Below are positions 10,246 to 21,127 of a stretch of DNA of 25,000 bases, piece by piece. This DNA comes from Neocallimastix lanati (nom. inval.). Taxonomy: Eukaryota; Neocallimastigomycota; Neocallimastigomycetes; Neocallimastigales; Neocallimastigaceae. Where the stretch lies: contig JACVTC010000003.1 in NCBI GenBank assembly GCA_016946835.1, positions 2,957,501 through 2,982,500 on the forward strand, written 5' to 3'. Position 1 is the stretch's first letter, and each line of letters starts with the position of its first letter. The notes under the pieces are model-generated. The model did no database searches and was not told the origin of the DNA. It was given only the letters and a program-made list of their open reading frames with translations. Position numbers and translations under genes: made by a program.

Positions 10246-10870
10246 TATTTATTCTATTTGTTTATTATATTTTATTATTGTTAATTTAGAATTTACTTTG
10301 CTTCTTATTATATTTAATTTTATTATATTAATTTTATTATTATTATTATTATAAAAAATTAATATATTTTATTTGTAATTCATGTGATAGCACTTTTTTT
10401 CCATTTATTTTTAATTTAATGATATAATCACATTAATTAATGTTAAGTTAAAATAAAAAAAAAAAGTCTTTGTAAAATTATTTATTATTAATTATTAAAA
10501 ATGAAATAATTTTTTACATCATAAAAAAAAAAAATAAAAGGTATGTTCAAAATTGCTGAGAATTAAAGCACAATTGATAAATATAAAAGATATTTATCAT
10601 ACTTTCTAAATTATATAAGCATTTTCTATAAAATTAATTATTTTAACAATTATTTCTATAATTTCTTTCCATTTAATTTAACGTATTAAAAAAAATTAAT
10701 AATATTAGTTATTAATCATTGTACCATTACTTATTTATTTTTAATTATTATTTATTATAGTATTAATTAAATTGGTTAATTAATAATAATAAAAAAAATG
10801 AAATTAAAATTAAACATTTGATTATAATTTACTTTCTATAAATTATTAATATTCTTTGAATTATTTGTAC
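10246..10870. other. AT-rich spacer
   Basis: No gene seen. A slightly richer stretch near 10540-10610 has no supported frame. Confidence 0.5.
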
Positions 10871-11335
10871 TATATTATTATTTATTATTTATTATTTATT
10901 ATTTATTATTTATTATTTATTATTTATTATTTATTATTTATTATTTATTATTTATTATTTATTATTTATTATTTATTATTTATTTATTTATTTAATTATT
11001 TAATTATTATTTATTATTTAATTATTTAATTATTTAATTATTTATTATTTATTATTTATTATTCAATTATTTATTATTTATTATTTATTATTTATTATTT
11101 ATTATTTATTATTTATTTATTTATTTAATTATTTAATTATTATTTATTATTTAATTATTTAATTATTTAATTATTTATTATATATTAGTTTTTTATTTAT
11201 TAGTTTTTATTGATTATTCAATTATTTATTATTTATTATTTATTTATTTATTTATTGATTATTGATTATTGATTATTCAATTATTTAATATTTATTACTT
11301 ATTATTTATTATTTATTATATATTAAAATATATTT
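10871..11335. repeat. Compound 7-base array with a 133-base higher-order repeat
   Basis: 10871-10980 is a pure TATTTAT array. After it, blocks of TTTAATTA and TTATTTA alternate. A block of about 65 bases starting near 10980 reappears near 11113 (TTTAATTATTTAATTATTAT at 10991 and 11124), an offset of 133, which is 19 times 7. Further degenerate TTGATTA units follow up to about 11335. Confidence 0.8.
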
Positions 11336-11519
11336 TTTCATATTCTACTTAATAGATTATGTTAATAATAGAAAATGGCCTCTTTTACATTTTTTTTAAT
11401 CTTAAAAGATATATTATCAATATTTTTATTTATTATTAATTAAAAATAAAAAAGTTTATATTATTCAATTTTAGATATTAAATATATTATAAATATTAAA
11501 AGAAAAAATATAATCTGCA

Positions 11520-11755
11520 AACAAACTGTTACCTTTATAAAAAGCTATATTCAATGTTGTCATTGTCACAACAAAGAAAGTTTATATGACTTTTCATTCT
11601 ACTAATACAGTATTACTTTTATTCATGTTTTCACACCAAATTTGTGTCCATTTATATTAAATCCAATCCAAGAAGTTCAAGTGAAAACATTTAATATTTT
11701 AAGAGTAAGACAATGTAAATACTTTTTTAAAAACCAAATTTATACCCCTTATATT
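11520..11755 (+). pseudogene. Decayed coding fragment with a CCHCH cluster
   Basis: A less AT-rich island. One + strand frame reads FIKSYIQCCHCHNKESLYDF, one TAA (near 11602), then FIHVFTPNLCPFILNPIQEV and KTFNILRVRQCKYFFKNQIY. The single stop in about 75 codons, and varied amino-acid use, suggest a recently broken gene or transposon fragment. The family is not recognised. The closely spaced Cys and His residues could be a zinc-binding piece. The frame downstream of 11755 runs into a T run and loses meaning. Confidence 0.35.
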
Positions 11756-12111
11756 TTACTTTTTTTTTTTTTTTTTTTGTATATAAAAGTTTTTTTTTTC
11801 TTTATAATTTTCCTAATCCTTTATGGTTTTTGCTCTTACGAATGTTGTACTGAAAATTTTAATATTTTTTTTTTTCTTTTGTCTAAGATTATTGTAAAAA
11901 AAAAAAAAAAGGTAAAAAAGAATTTTTTCATTTATTAAAGAAATCAGATTATTGCTTTTTATACTATGACTTATTATTAAAGATATGATTAGTTCTTTTA
12001 ATATAAAATAATGAGTTAACTTTTAAAGTAAAATCAAGTCCATCAAAAAAAAAAAAAAAAAAGAGCACCATGGTTAATTATTGTTTAAATTCTTCAGTAT
12101 AATTCGTTATC

Positions 12112-12147
<36 letters not shown>

Positions 12148-12330
12148 GTAAAAAAAAAAAGGCTTTTATTTTTTTTAAATAAAGATATTATAAAAAGTTA
12201 TTAAGACTAAATCATCAATAAATAGATTTCCATTATGCTTTCTTCCATCAATATATAGTATTTCTAATAATTATCAAATACATTTTTAAAAAATAAAATA
12301 TTTTAAAAAAAAAATAAATAAATAAATAAA
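11756..12330. other. AT-rich spacer with a T/A palindrome
   Basis: No gene seen. At about 12112-12146 a run of about 18 T is followed directly by about 17 A, a perfect potential hairpin or cruciform. Other A runs occur near 11896 and 12046. Confidence 0.5.
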
Positions 12331-12534
12331 TTGTTTATGGATAATTTCTGACGAACAACAAGGTGAATTAGAAATATCTTCTTTTTTTAAAAAGTTTTTC
12401 ATTAAGATTTACATACTAGTTAGTTTTCGAAGTTAGGTATTGGTTTAGTTGAAATTTGAAAATATTTATTATATCATATACTATCATTATTATTAAGGTC
12501 AAGAAATGAAAGAAATTAAAAATTTATCTTTACT

Positions 12535-12574
<40 letters not shown>

Positions 12575-12970
12575 TAAAATATATAGAATTAATACAGAAA
12601 AAAAAAAAAAAAAAAAAAAAAAGATCGTGACATTTATTTGATATAATCCACAAAAAAAAATTAATAAATAATAAATAATAAATTATATTAAATATTATAT
12701 ATATAAAGAAAAAAAGTTCCTAAAATTTTTTGATCAGATAATATTTAAGTTTAATTAAAAGTAAAATATAATAAAAAATTAAATATAGAATAAAAAAAAA
12801 AAAAAATAAAAAATAAAAATAATATAATATAATATAATATAAAAAGTTGTTAATGAGTAAAATAATCCTTGACGAACAACAAGAATTTTTTTCTAAAAAG
12901 TTTTATTATTAAAGTTTACTTATAAGCAACCTTTCTATATTAAGTTTTAACTTAGTAAAAAAATAATAAT
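12331..12970. repeat. Diverged direct duplication, about 514 bases apart
   Basis: 12331-12450 and 12845-12960 share GACGAACAACAAG, then a TTTTxxAAAAAGTTTT block, then AAGxTTTACxTA, in the same order. The region between holds two A runs (12543-12572, and about 12598-12622). No coding frame is clear in either copy. Probably an old segmental duplication of unknown origin. Confidence 0.5.
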
Positions 12971-12997
12971 TATAATAAAATATAATAAAAGCACATA

Positions 12998-13352
12998 TCA
13001 TTTTTTATTTTATTTTTTTTTTTTAACAGCCTCAATTATTGCGAACTTTTATCTTTATTTATTTATTCATTTATTAATTACATGAATATTTTTTTATTAA
13101 AAATTAAAAAAACATAAAATTAATGAAAATATTATTTGTCAAATTAGAACAAATTAATTATTTAAAATAGTAACATGAAATAAAAAGTAATACTTAAAAT
13201 AAAATGAATAAAAAATTCAGAAAAAAGTTCATAGGCAACGAACCTCTCCTCTGGATTACTTATTCTGGATTAGGGTTTGAAATAACTATCTGAGAGAAAT
13301 TATGGTCTTTTCATTCAGAGGCAATGGCCATCCTAATCTGTATTACATCATT
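12998..13352 (-). other. LINE 3' UTR and A-rich tail
   Basis: It follows the ORF stop (TAA, 13353-13355) and ends on the minus strand with GAGGCTGTTAAAAAAAAAA and an A-rich tail at 13025-12998. Its homology with the + strand of 4134-4333 fixes the element's end. The TTCTGGATTAGGGTTTGAA word near 13261-13280 is the best conserved part of the two copies. Confidence 0.7.
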
Positions 13353-14140
13353 TTAAGCGTTGACGCTCCTGGTTAGTTTGTGCTTATACCATAGGAATAG
13401 CAATCCATATGGAGTATAAGTCCGAGGCATAATTTCTGTAAAGAGAGCCGCAGATCGCACCAAGAACGGTGTTTTTGAATAATCACCAGAAACAATTTGG
13501 TTATTGAAAAAGACATCCCATTTTTTTTTATAACTTAAATCAATAATGTCTGCATCTCTTCCATCAAGAAGGAAATTATATAATCAATATCACATATATA
13601 TTTACGCACTCATTATTCAGAAAATTACTTATATTAACACAATTTTCACCAATTGACCTATTCACTACAGTATTATTAACGATACTATTATTTTCACTAT
13701 CACTAAAAAAATATTAATATTCCTTCTTTCACTATCACTAATACTACTATTATTAACAATATGATTTCTATTGTTATTATAATTAATATTACACTATTTG
13801 TTACTACTATCAAAATAAGTACTTGATTCTACATTATTCTTATCTGTGACAACAGTGTTTACATTATTATTTGATATTGGACAATATTTGCTAATTATAA
13901 ACAATTTTTCATAAAGAATTTCAATACCCTTATAATATTTCATTCGAAATTCACGAAAAAGATAGTATTTCGAAAACCAATGTTCCAATCAAGGATTATT
14001 ATATTTCTTTAACAACAATAAGGACACCGTTCTGGACAGTCGACTTAAATCATATTGACGTCTTTGGCAACACGAGCATCGGATTTATATCTTCATCTGG
14101 CATGAAGTAAATACCCATTGAAAACCAATGCTATATTCGG
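13353..14140 (-). pseudogene. LINE ORF C-terminal part with Cys/His motif
   Basis: DARVAKDVNMI, a stop, then VDCPERCPYCC is read at about 14078-14014. After a frameshift EHWFSKYYLFREFRMKYYKG follows from 13986. This matches the CxxCxxC...HWxxxC finger that closes many LINE ORFs; the last Cys is apparently Tyr. An Asn-rich linker continues to about 13690. The final part (about 13515-13353) reads TEIMPRTYTPYGLLF and LTRSVNA before TAA. Stops replace sense codons at several places. Confidence 0.75.
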
Positions 14141-14880
14141 GATACTTAAAGTTGAGCTTTAGGTAGACTCTAGTTCTCTCAAATTTATTTTTTTTAAAAG
14201 CCTTAGCCTTAATTGATTTTCATGCCAAATCTCTATTCAAATAAAAGTTTACAATTGCTTTTTATGATAGAAATTTATCTAATTTATCGGCTAAAATTTA
14301 ACTCTCTTTATCTTATACATGACGTCTACAACGTGATATTATCAAAGTAAATCAAAGATAATACAATTTGGGTTTTTCCATTTTTTAAAACACCTTACCT
14401 GAGCAGTCGCACATTTCGTCGAAAGAGGAAGAAATACAATAAAGGGATGTAAAGTTATTCCCGCTAGAAAATCCTTTAATCCAGTATAATCCTGAATTAA
14501 CTAGTGTCTATGTACTTCTCGTTTTTCTTTGTTTGATCCAAGTAGAGGTCTTATGAAACTTGTTCAATTAGTATAGCAGAAAATAGCATTCATTTATAGG
14601 GGATAGGAATATGAGGATTCTTAATAAATCCTATAATGGAATGAAGTGCTTTGCTTAACTTTATTATTCATTCTCTGTATGATTGTTTTCTATTCTAGAG
14701 CATTTGAAAACGATACACCTAAATAGGTAAAGCAATTCGTTTTAGGTAACTCTTGACTTGAAAGATAAAAGGTGGGTTTTTTATTATTGAGAAATCTTGA
14801 AACTTCTTCTCGTACCACTAAACTTGAACATTTATTGATACCAAATTACATTTAATTATTTCTAGCCCACTTACTGTCAA
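14141..14880 (-). pseudogene. LINE post-RT (thumb and connection) region, decayed
   Basis: Broken frames on the minus strand give NFGINKCSSLVVREE (about 14850-14805), then PTFYLSSQELPKTNCFTYLG, then FIRPLLGSNKEKREV, then STKCATAQVRCFKKWKN. Such an order, with a GINKC motif soon after the catalytic box and a TxYLG motif after it, is standard for LINE RTs. At least five stops and several shifts are present. Confidence 0.75.
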
Positions 14881-15650
14881 ACTTTAATAGTTTCTTAAGT
14901 TGAGCACATAACACATAATTATCTGCAAAAAGACCTCCACAACAACATTTATCACCAACAGAGATTCTATATTTATCAAAATTATTAAGAATATCATTAA
15001 TGAACAAATTAAATAAAATTGGTGAGAAGGGTCAACCTTGACGAACTCCTTTCTTAATATTAAATGATTCTGATAATTGTTCATCAAACTCTTACACTAG
15101 CCTTGGAAGACATGTATAAGTTTTCAATGAAATTATAGCACTTACCCCTAATACTTAAGTGATGAATCTTCATTAATACATTATATATGGGAACTGAGTC
15201 ATAAGCCTTTTTAAGGTCCAAAAAACCAAGATATGTATCCTTATTTTCAAATTTTCTTCTTTGACATATAGTTCTTAATGTAGTGTAAAGACTTATACAT
15301 TCTTTTCCATTACGAAATCCATGTTTCAGGTCTTATAAATCCTTTATCAATTCCATAATTAGAGATTCTACTAGCTCTAATTTTTGCTATAATTTTTAAT
15401 CCATTATTGATAAGAGAGATGCCACGATAGTTATTACAATCTGATGGATACCCCTTTTTATGAATAAAAAATTATTGATGTGTTATTTCCATGATTTTGG
15501 GAAATCATCATTCCAAATACGATTGATTAAGGCTTTGAGACATTTAAAGCCAAATGAAATATTACTATTATTATCATTTGATTCTTCTGAGACATTTTTA
15601 CAAGGAATTAAAGCTATGAAGGAATTCCATTGGAATACCATCAAGAACAA
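14881..15650 (-). pseudogene. LINE reverse transcriptase core, inactive
   Basis: Motifs in order on the minus strand: GIPMEF (near 15640), FGFKCLKALINRIWNDDFPK, IHKKGYPSDCNNYRGISLI (15465-15400), HGFRNGKECISLYTTLR after a frameshift near 15330, FLDLKKAYDSVP (motif A, about 15225-15190), KKGVRQG-stop-PFSPILFNLFIND (about 15057-14995; TGA at 15032-15034), and GGLFADNYVLC in place of FADD (Asn codon at 14918-14920). This is an RVT_1-type domain with one lost catalytic Asp, a stop in the conserved RQGxP motif, and at least two frameshifts. Confidence 0.9.
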
Positions 15651-16087
15651 CAAGCTTTAAAGTTAATGAACTTTTCAATTACACAATCAACTGAAAGTTC
15701 TTCATTTCCTAATTCTTCACTAAGAATCTCAAATTTATTGTGATGACATATATCTTTCTTAAGTTCAAGACGTTTATACCTTTTCTGGAAATATTTGTAG
15801 TTGGGAAGTGTTACTTTACATGGATTTCTAGAGTCATTGGTATCATTACCTGTTTCCTGAAAACATAGGAATAATGGTTTAAAAACCGTGTTAAAGTACT
15901 CAATACTATCTCTTTTTACAAAATTCCATTAACTAAGACAAAAAGAAAACTTTCCTATGTTAGAATGTGAAAATGGATTATGAGAATTAAGATTAGAAAT
16001 ATTGGGAGCATTGAGTTCATGAATGCCTTTTATAACATTAACTAAATTAGTTGAATTGTGATTTGCTGAGTTTGTATCATTGGACGA
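15651..16087 (-). pseudogene. LINE N-terminal region, endonuclease piece and linker
   Basis: From 16087 the minus strand reads SSNDTNSANHNSTNLVN, later SHSNIGKFSFCLS, then a stop. After that come VKRDSIEYFNTVFKPLFLCF, QETGNDTND and CKVTLPNYKYFQKRYKRLE. An early N-V-R-G-like start, then FLCxQET, is how APE-type LINE endonucleases begin; Glu of QET is a metal-binding residue. The later endonuclease motifs are absent: the frame passes directly into the RT-proximal linker (ELSVDCVIEKFINF), which implies an internal deletion of several hundred bases. Confidence 0.7.
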
Positions 16088-16190
16088 CATTATTATTAAG
16101 AAATCTTCCCTTCGTACTACTAAACTAGGATATTTATTGATACCAACTTTCAATTTTTTATCATGAATTTCAAATACGTTTTTAAAGTTT
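16088..16190 (-). mobile_element. Scrap of a second LINE copy (post-RT segment)
   Basis: The minus strand reads FKNVFEIHDKKLKVGINKY then PSLVVRREDFL. This is the same segment as NFGINKCSSLVVREE at about 14850-14780 of the main copy, and the two also match at DNA level (TATTTATTGATACCAA and TTATTATTxAGAAATC). Since this segment normally follows the catalytic box, its place upstream of the N-terminal region means either a nested or tandem second element or a rearrangement. Confidence 0.65.
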
Positions 16191-16606
16191 TTTTTTGTAA
16201 GAACGATTTAGAAATTAAAAAAAGAATATACTTATTTTTATAATTGTTATTTTATTTTATTTTAATTTTATTTTTTTTTTTTAAATATCTTTTAATCATT
16301 AATAAATACTTTATTTAAATTACTATAATAACTAAATAAATACATTAATGATGAAATAATGATAATTTTAAAAGTTATTATTATTTATTTATTGAATAAT
16401 TAAAGAAAATAGATATAAATTTTTATAAAAAGAATAATTATAAATTAATTTAATAATGATTATTTAAAATTAAACTATTAATAAAATAAAAAAAAAAAAA
16501 AATAAAATAATTTATAATTATTTTAATAATTAAAATATATATATATATATATTTATCCATTTACAATAATTAAATTTTTTCTTTAAATTATTAATATTAA
16601 AAATAT

Positions 16607-16662
<56 letters not shown>

Positions 16663-16685
16663 GTTTTATTTTTTTTTTATTCAGT
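16191..16685. other. AT spacer between LINE and SGNH gene, with (TA)n
   Basis: No gene seen. It holds the 3' flank of the minus-strand SGNH gene. A TA dinucleotide run of about 35 bases at 16613-16648, and a T run up to about 16663, lie just downstream of its stop and may serve as termination or polyadenylation context. Confidence 0.5.
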
Positions 16686-18365
16686 TCACAAGAAAAGTAA
16701 AGTCAAAAGTATGATAGCATTACAAAGAAGTAATGACTTGAAATTGATTTTAAGATTAAAGGCAGCAGAATCTTTATATCTAAGATCTCTAGTAACTTGT
16801 TTAGAACTTAAAAAGTCATGAATATCTCTACCTAAAGCTTCATGAACACGATAGGATGGACGAATATCATTGTGCCAGAAGAAGTTTTCATCAGTAGTGC
16901 CACAGTTTGAATTGCCAGAATTTTCACAACTATCATTAATATTGTCAATACCATACTTTTCTTTATTATCCATAATGTATTGGAATTCCATGTAAGCATC
17001 GTAAATTAAAACATTAATATCTGGATAAGTATTAAAGAAATCTCTACCATGATTCTTAACTTGAGTATTAAAGTAAGTAATATCAGAATTTGTAAAGTTT
17101 AATGAACCATTCTTTCCTAATGGGGATCTTTCAATAGTTGGAACATAAATAAATAAGAAATGTCTAGCACCATGATTATATAGAATATCAGCCTTTTGGA
17201 ACAAAGAGTCAACAATGCTATCAAGAATTTCATTGGTAGAATTTCCTTGATTACGATTCATGTAAATAATATCGTTGGTACCAAACCATATAGCAAATAA
17301 AGTAGATCTGCTAGACCATCCTCTTACAGTATTCTTGGAATATAAATTATCATAAAAATTACTAAATTGACTTAAAAAGTTAGAATCTTCTTCAGGACGT
17401 GGAACGCTATATTTTGGAGGAATATATAGATATAGATATAAAGATATATATATTCATATACATACAAAATTCATTAAAATCAAATTAAATTTGATATTAA
17501 TAATTTTTATTAATACATAAATTGATACATAAATTAAATAAATATAAGTATTTAATAATTAATTTTAATTAATGATTAATAGATATAACAATAACAATAA
17601 TAAAAATAATAATAATAATAATAATAATAATATAATAAGAAAAAGAATAACAATAATTTATGAACGATTATTGATAATTACATAGATTGGTCAATAACCG
17701 CACCACTACGAGCGAAATCCCATAACCAATATTTATGGTCTGGAATATCAACCAATTTTAAAGCCCAATTCTTACCACCATTTATTTTCTTAATATAAAT
17801 ATATTATAAAGATTTTTATTTATAATTATTAAAATATATTTCATTATTAAATATTTTAATATAATTAACATTTTACTTAATCTATATTTTAATTATTTTC
17901 ATATTCAACTATTTATTTTACTTTATATTTTTATTGAATTATTGGTACTATTCTATTTTAATAAATAGTATATTATTAATAAATAAAAATTACTTACATC
18001 ATCATATTTCATATTATCTAAATTGAGGTTAACATCTGAGTAAGCATCACTATATTTAAATTTTATTAAAATATAATTAAACATATTTTAATACAAACAA
18101 TTTTTTTTTTTTATTTTTTTTTTGTATTGATTAAATTATTATATTGTATTATTTATTTAATAATATTAATTTAAATTACATAATAAAAACTTTTATTTTA
18201 CCCAAAAACAACAAGATCTTGCATATTAGCATAATCAAAAACAAACGTTGAGTTTGTTAAGTAAGCATGTGAAATATCTTGACCTCTTAAGGAACTTCCA
18301 TAAGATGGAAGAACATACAATGAGGTCAATAATAAACTTAAAGTGCTGATTAATGTATTCTTCAT
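16686..18365 (-). CDS. Secreted SGNH/GDSL hydrolase-fold protein (CE16-like), probably GPI-anchored and catalytically dead
   Basis: Four exons on the minus strand: 18365-18202, 18049-17998, 17788-17682 and 17406-16686. All introns are GT..AG (152, 209, 275 bases) and the frames join cleanly into 347 residues. A signal peptide covers residues 1 to about 23 (LLLTSLYVLPSYG). Block I is VVFGDAYSDV (about 52-61), block II ARSGAVID (98-105), block III WFGTND (148-153), block V FFWHNDIRPSYRVHEALG (283-300). The last 20 residues (LLLCNAIILLTLLFL) follow a small-residue site (DSAA), as in GPI signals. Family members deacetylate plant polysaccharides with a Ser-Asp-His triad. Here the nucleophile position is Ala57, His of HPT is Arg290, and the Asp three before it is Asn287. 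Oxyanion-hole Gly101 and Asn152 remain. Intact frame and introns argue against simple decay. A longer exon 4 start (PPKYS) would suit the family but has no AG. Confidence 0.88.
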
Positions 18366-18732
18366 TTTATCTTTTTAAAATTAAATTAATAAATTAGAAA
18401 TTTAAATAAATAACTGAATATAATGTATATAATTGTGTTAAAAGACTAATGTAAATAAATTAGATTATTAAATTAAATAACAAGTTCTAAAAATAAATAT
18501 AAAAACTTTTAAATTATTTTTCCTTTAATAAAAAGAAAAGGTAACAATGATTAATATTTGAAAAAAATTTTAAAATTGAAAAAAAAAAAAAAAAAAAAAA
18601 AAGATGGATATTTAATATAATAATATAATAATTAATTTAAATTTTATAATAATTAATTTATATATTACTATAATAAAATACAATATATTATGGAATTTTT
18701 TTTTCTTTATTAAACTGAAGAAGTAAAGTTAA

Positions 18733-18769
<37 letters not shown>

Positions 18770-19569
18770 TATTTTTTTGATTTATTTATTTATTTATTTA
18801 TTTATTTATGTAAACTTTATTTTAAAGATAATAATAAATATAACATGTAACATGTAATATGTAACAATAATTAATATCAGTATAAAGTAATTTTTTTTTT
18901 ATCTGTAAAATTATTTATTTTTTATTTTATTATTATGTTTTTTAATTATTATTATTATTAAATTTATTATATTATTAATTTTAATTATTTAATTTATAAT
19001 TATATTAAAATTCATAAATTAAAATAAAAATAAAAATAAAAATAAAATTTTAATTATAATTTAAAAATTATATTAATATTTATAAATTAAAACAAAAAAA
19101 AAAATAAAAATAAAAATAAAAATAAAAATTAAAAAAGTGCCATATGGAAGTAAAATTAACATATATGGTATAAAATTGATTATTAATAATATATTAATAC
19201 ATATTAGCAATTGATTATTTAAAAACTATCTGTAGACACAAATATTATAGTATTATAAAATTTTAATAAATATTATAATATATGTATAAATATACTTTTA
19301 TATATTAATTATAACAAAAATTAAGTTAATATTTAATATTTTCATTATTTATATTTAATTAGCTTTAAAAGTTGAGATTAATTAAAAAGATAATAAAAAT
19401 ATTTTAGTTAAATAATTAATATATTTTATATTTATATTTATAAAAATCATAATAGACACCTCCTTCAATAAGTTGATAACATTCTATAAAACCAATGAAT
19501 CATTTATTTTGTTAATCAAAATTTTATTTAAATTCATCATATTTTTTAATATTTATAGTAAATAAAGTG

Positions 19570-19601
<32 letters not shown>

Positions 19602-20532
19602 ATAAATGGCATATATTATATATAATTTTTTAAATAATTTTTTTTTTTTAATCATTAACAATAATTTATCTATACCTTTCTATAAAATTTTTTTTTTGGT
19701 TTTTTGATTATATTTAAAATTTTAAAATTTATTTAAAAAATTAATTCTATAATATCCATATTTTTAATTTTTTTTAACAAATTTCATTATACATTTTATA
19801 TGCTCTTTTAATTTATTATATATTAATAATGCAAAAAGTATATTTCAAATAAATTTTAAGTTTATTTATCAATTCAATTAATTAAAATCTGTTTTATTAA
19901 TTTTTATTTTTTCTTGATTTTTTTTTTTTTTTTTTAATTTTTATTTTGAATTTGTCATTTAATACATAATTAAAATTATAAAACTGTTATTATTGTTAAT
20001 TTATTATTATTATTTAAAAGAAACTAATACATAAATTTTTTTTTTTGTATAAATATTAATCCTTAATCTTAAGTTATCATCATCCACTCAAATAATTAAT
20101 AACAATAGTAATTATATATATAATATTTAATATTAAATAAAAAACAAAAAATAAAACAAAAAAAAAGATTATATAAATAATCCATTTATAAATTTTAAAT
20201 TTTTTATGAAAATCTAAATAAAAATTAATGTTTTAATTAATAATATATATTATAAAATTAATATTAATTTAATTAATCTTTTTTTTTTTTTTTTTTTTTT
20301 TTGTTTAAGAAAAAAGTTAAACTATTAAAGGTTAGACTATTTATTACTAATTTTTAAATATTTTAATATTAATTACTAACATATTTATGGTACTGACATA
20401 TATAAAAATATAAATTATTTTATATATGAATATTCAAATATCAAATTTTTCCTTATTATATATAAGTAAAAGTATCAAATTCATATATTTGTCTCTAAAA
20501 CTGATACCTGAAAAATTCTAAAATTTTGAGTA

Positions 20533-20591
<59 letters not shown>

Positions 20592-21127
20592 TGCATCAAT
20601 TTATTTTAAACTTTACATACACAACATTTTTTTTTATTATTAAAGTTAACATGGAAATTAAAAATATAATACTTTCTTAAATAATAAAAATTAAAAAATA
20701 CTATTGATTATTACTATTATTATTTTAATATAGCATAATTATGTATATGCAAATGCAGGATTGTTTATACTTTAGTTTATATGTTTTTTTTTTTGTTTTT
20801 TTTGTTTTTTTTTTAAAAAAAAAATAAAATAAATAAATAAAATACAATAAAATTATTGTTTTTAATTTAATTCAAAGAAAAAAAAAAATAATAATAATAA
20901 TAAATTAACCTCTAAACATATATTATTAATACTGATAGTATTGTTTAAAGTTATTGGGATAATAATTTATTTATGTATTTTTTTTTTTTTTATATTTTTT
21001 ATTTTTTCTTATTCTTTTCTTTTTTTTTTTATTTTATTTCATTTAATATGGTATTTCAATTATTATAAGTCACATATTATATATATATGATTATTTATAT
21101 TTATTAAATTTATGTACATTATAAATA
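18366..21127. other. AT desert upstream of the SGNH gene
   Basis: No gene supported on either strand. Contents: A runs at about 18579-18602, 19570-19599 and 20540-20589 (50 bases, the longest in the window); T runs near 18739-18764 and 20279-20302; ATTT repeats at 18782-18809; AAAAAT tandem repeats at 19021-19046 and 19098-19130. The SGNH promoter is presumably in 18366-18700. Small less AT-rich patches near 19450-19500 and 20060-20100 gave no frame. Confidence 0.5.
20540..20589. repeat. 50-base poly(A) run
   Basis: The longest homopolymer in the window. It is not preceded by recognisable retroelement sequence on either strand, so it is not an obvious retroposon tail. Similar runs of 28-30 A occur at 400-429, 1466-1493, 7936-7965, 12543-12572 and 19570-19599, and 45 T at 2865-2909. 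Confidence 0.9.

Larger units (their letters stand above)
12998..16190 (-). mobile_element. Dead mosaic LINE (APE-type non-LTR retrotransposon)
   Basis: On the minus strand the order is: scrap of a second copy (16190-16088), N-terminal part (16087-15960), endonuclease piece, linker, reverse transcriptase, post-RT region, C-terminal Cys/His motif, ORF end at 13353, 3' UTR and A-rich tail at 13025-12998. The endonuclease-RT single-ORF order is that of APE-bearing LINEs. Many stops and shifts make it non-functional. The coding span is about 2.7 kb, shorter than a usual EN-RT ORF of 3.5 kb or more, and the gap is inside the endonuclease. No target-site duplication was found. The 3' UTR recurs at 4134-4333, so this is a repeat family in the genome. 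Confidence 0.88.

Noticed and set aside
13794-13988. Separate small gene starting at MEHWFSK
   Set aside because: It is the C-terminal finger region of the LINE ORF cut by a frameshift, not an independent gene.
14884-15087. Small minus-strand gene of 67 residues
   Set aside because: It is an out-of-frame reading over the LINE RT catalytic region; the correct frame shows RQG and FADN.
15460-15660. Small + strand gene of 66 residues
   Set aside because: Antisense to the LINE RT linker and first RT motifs, so a shadow.
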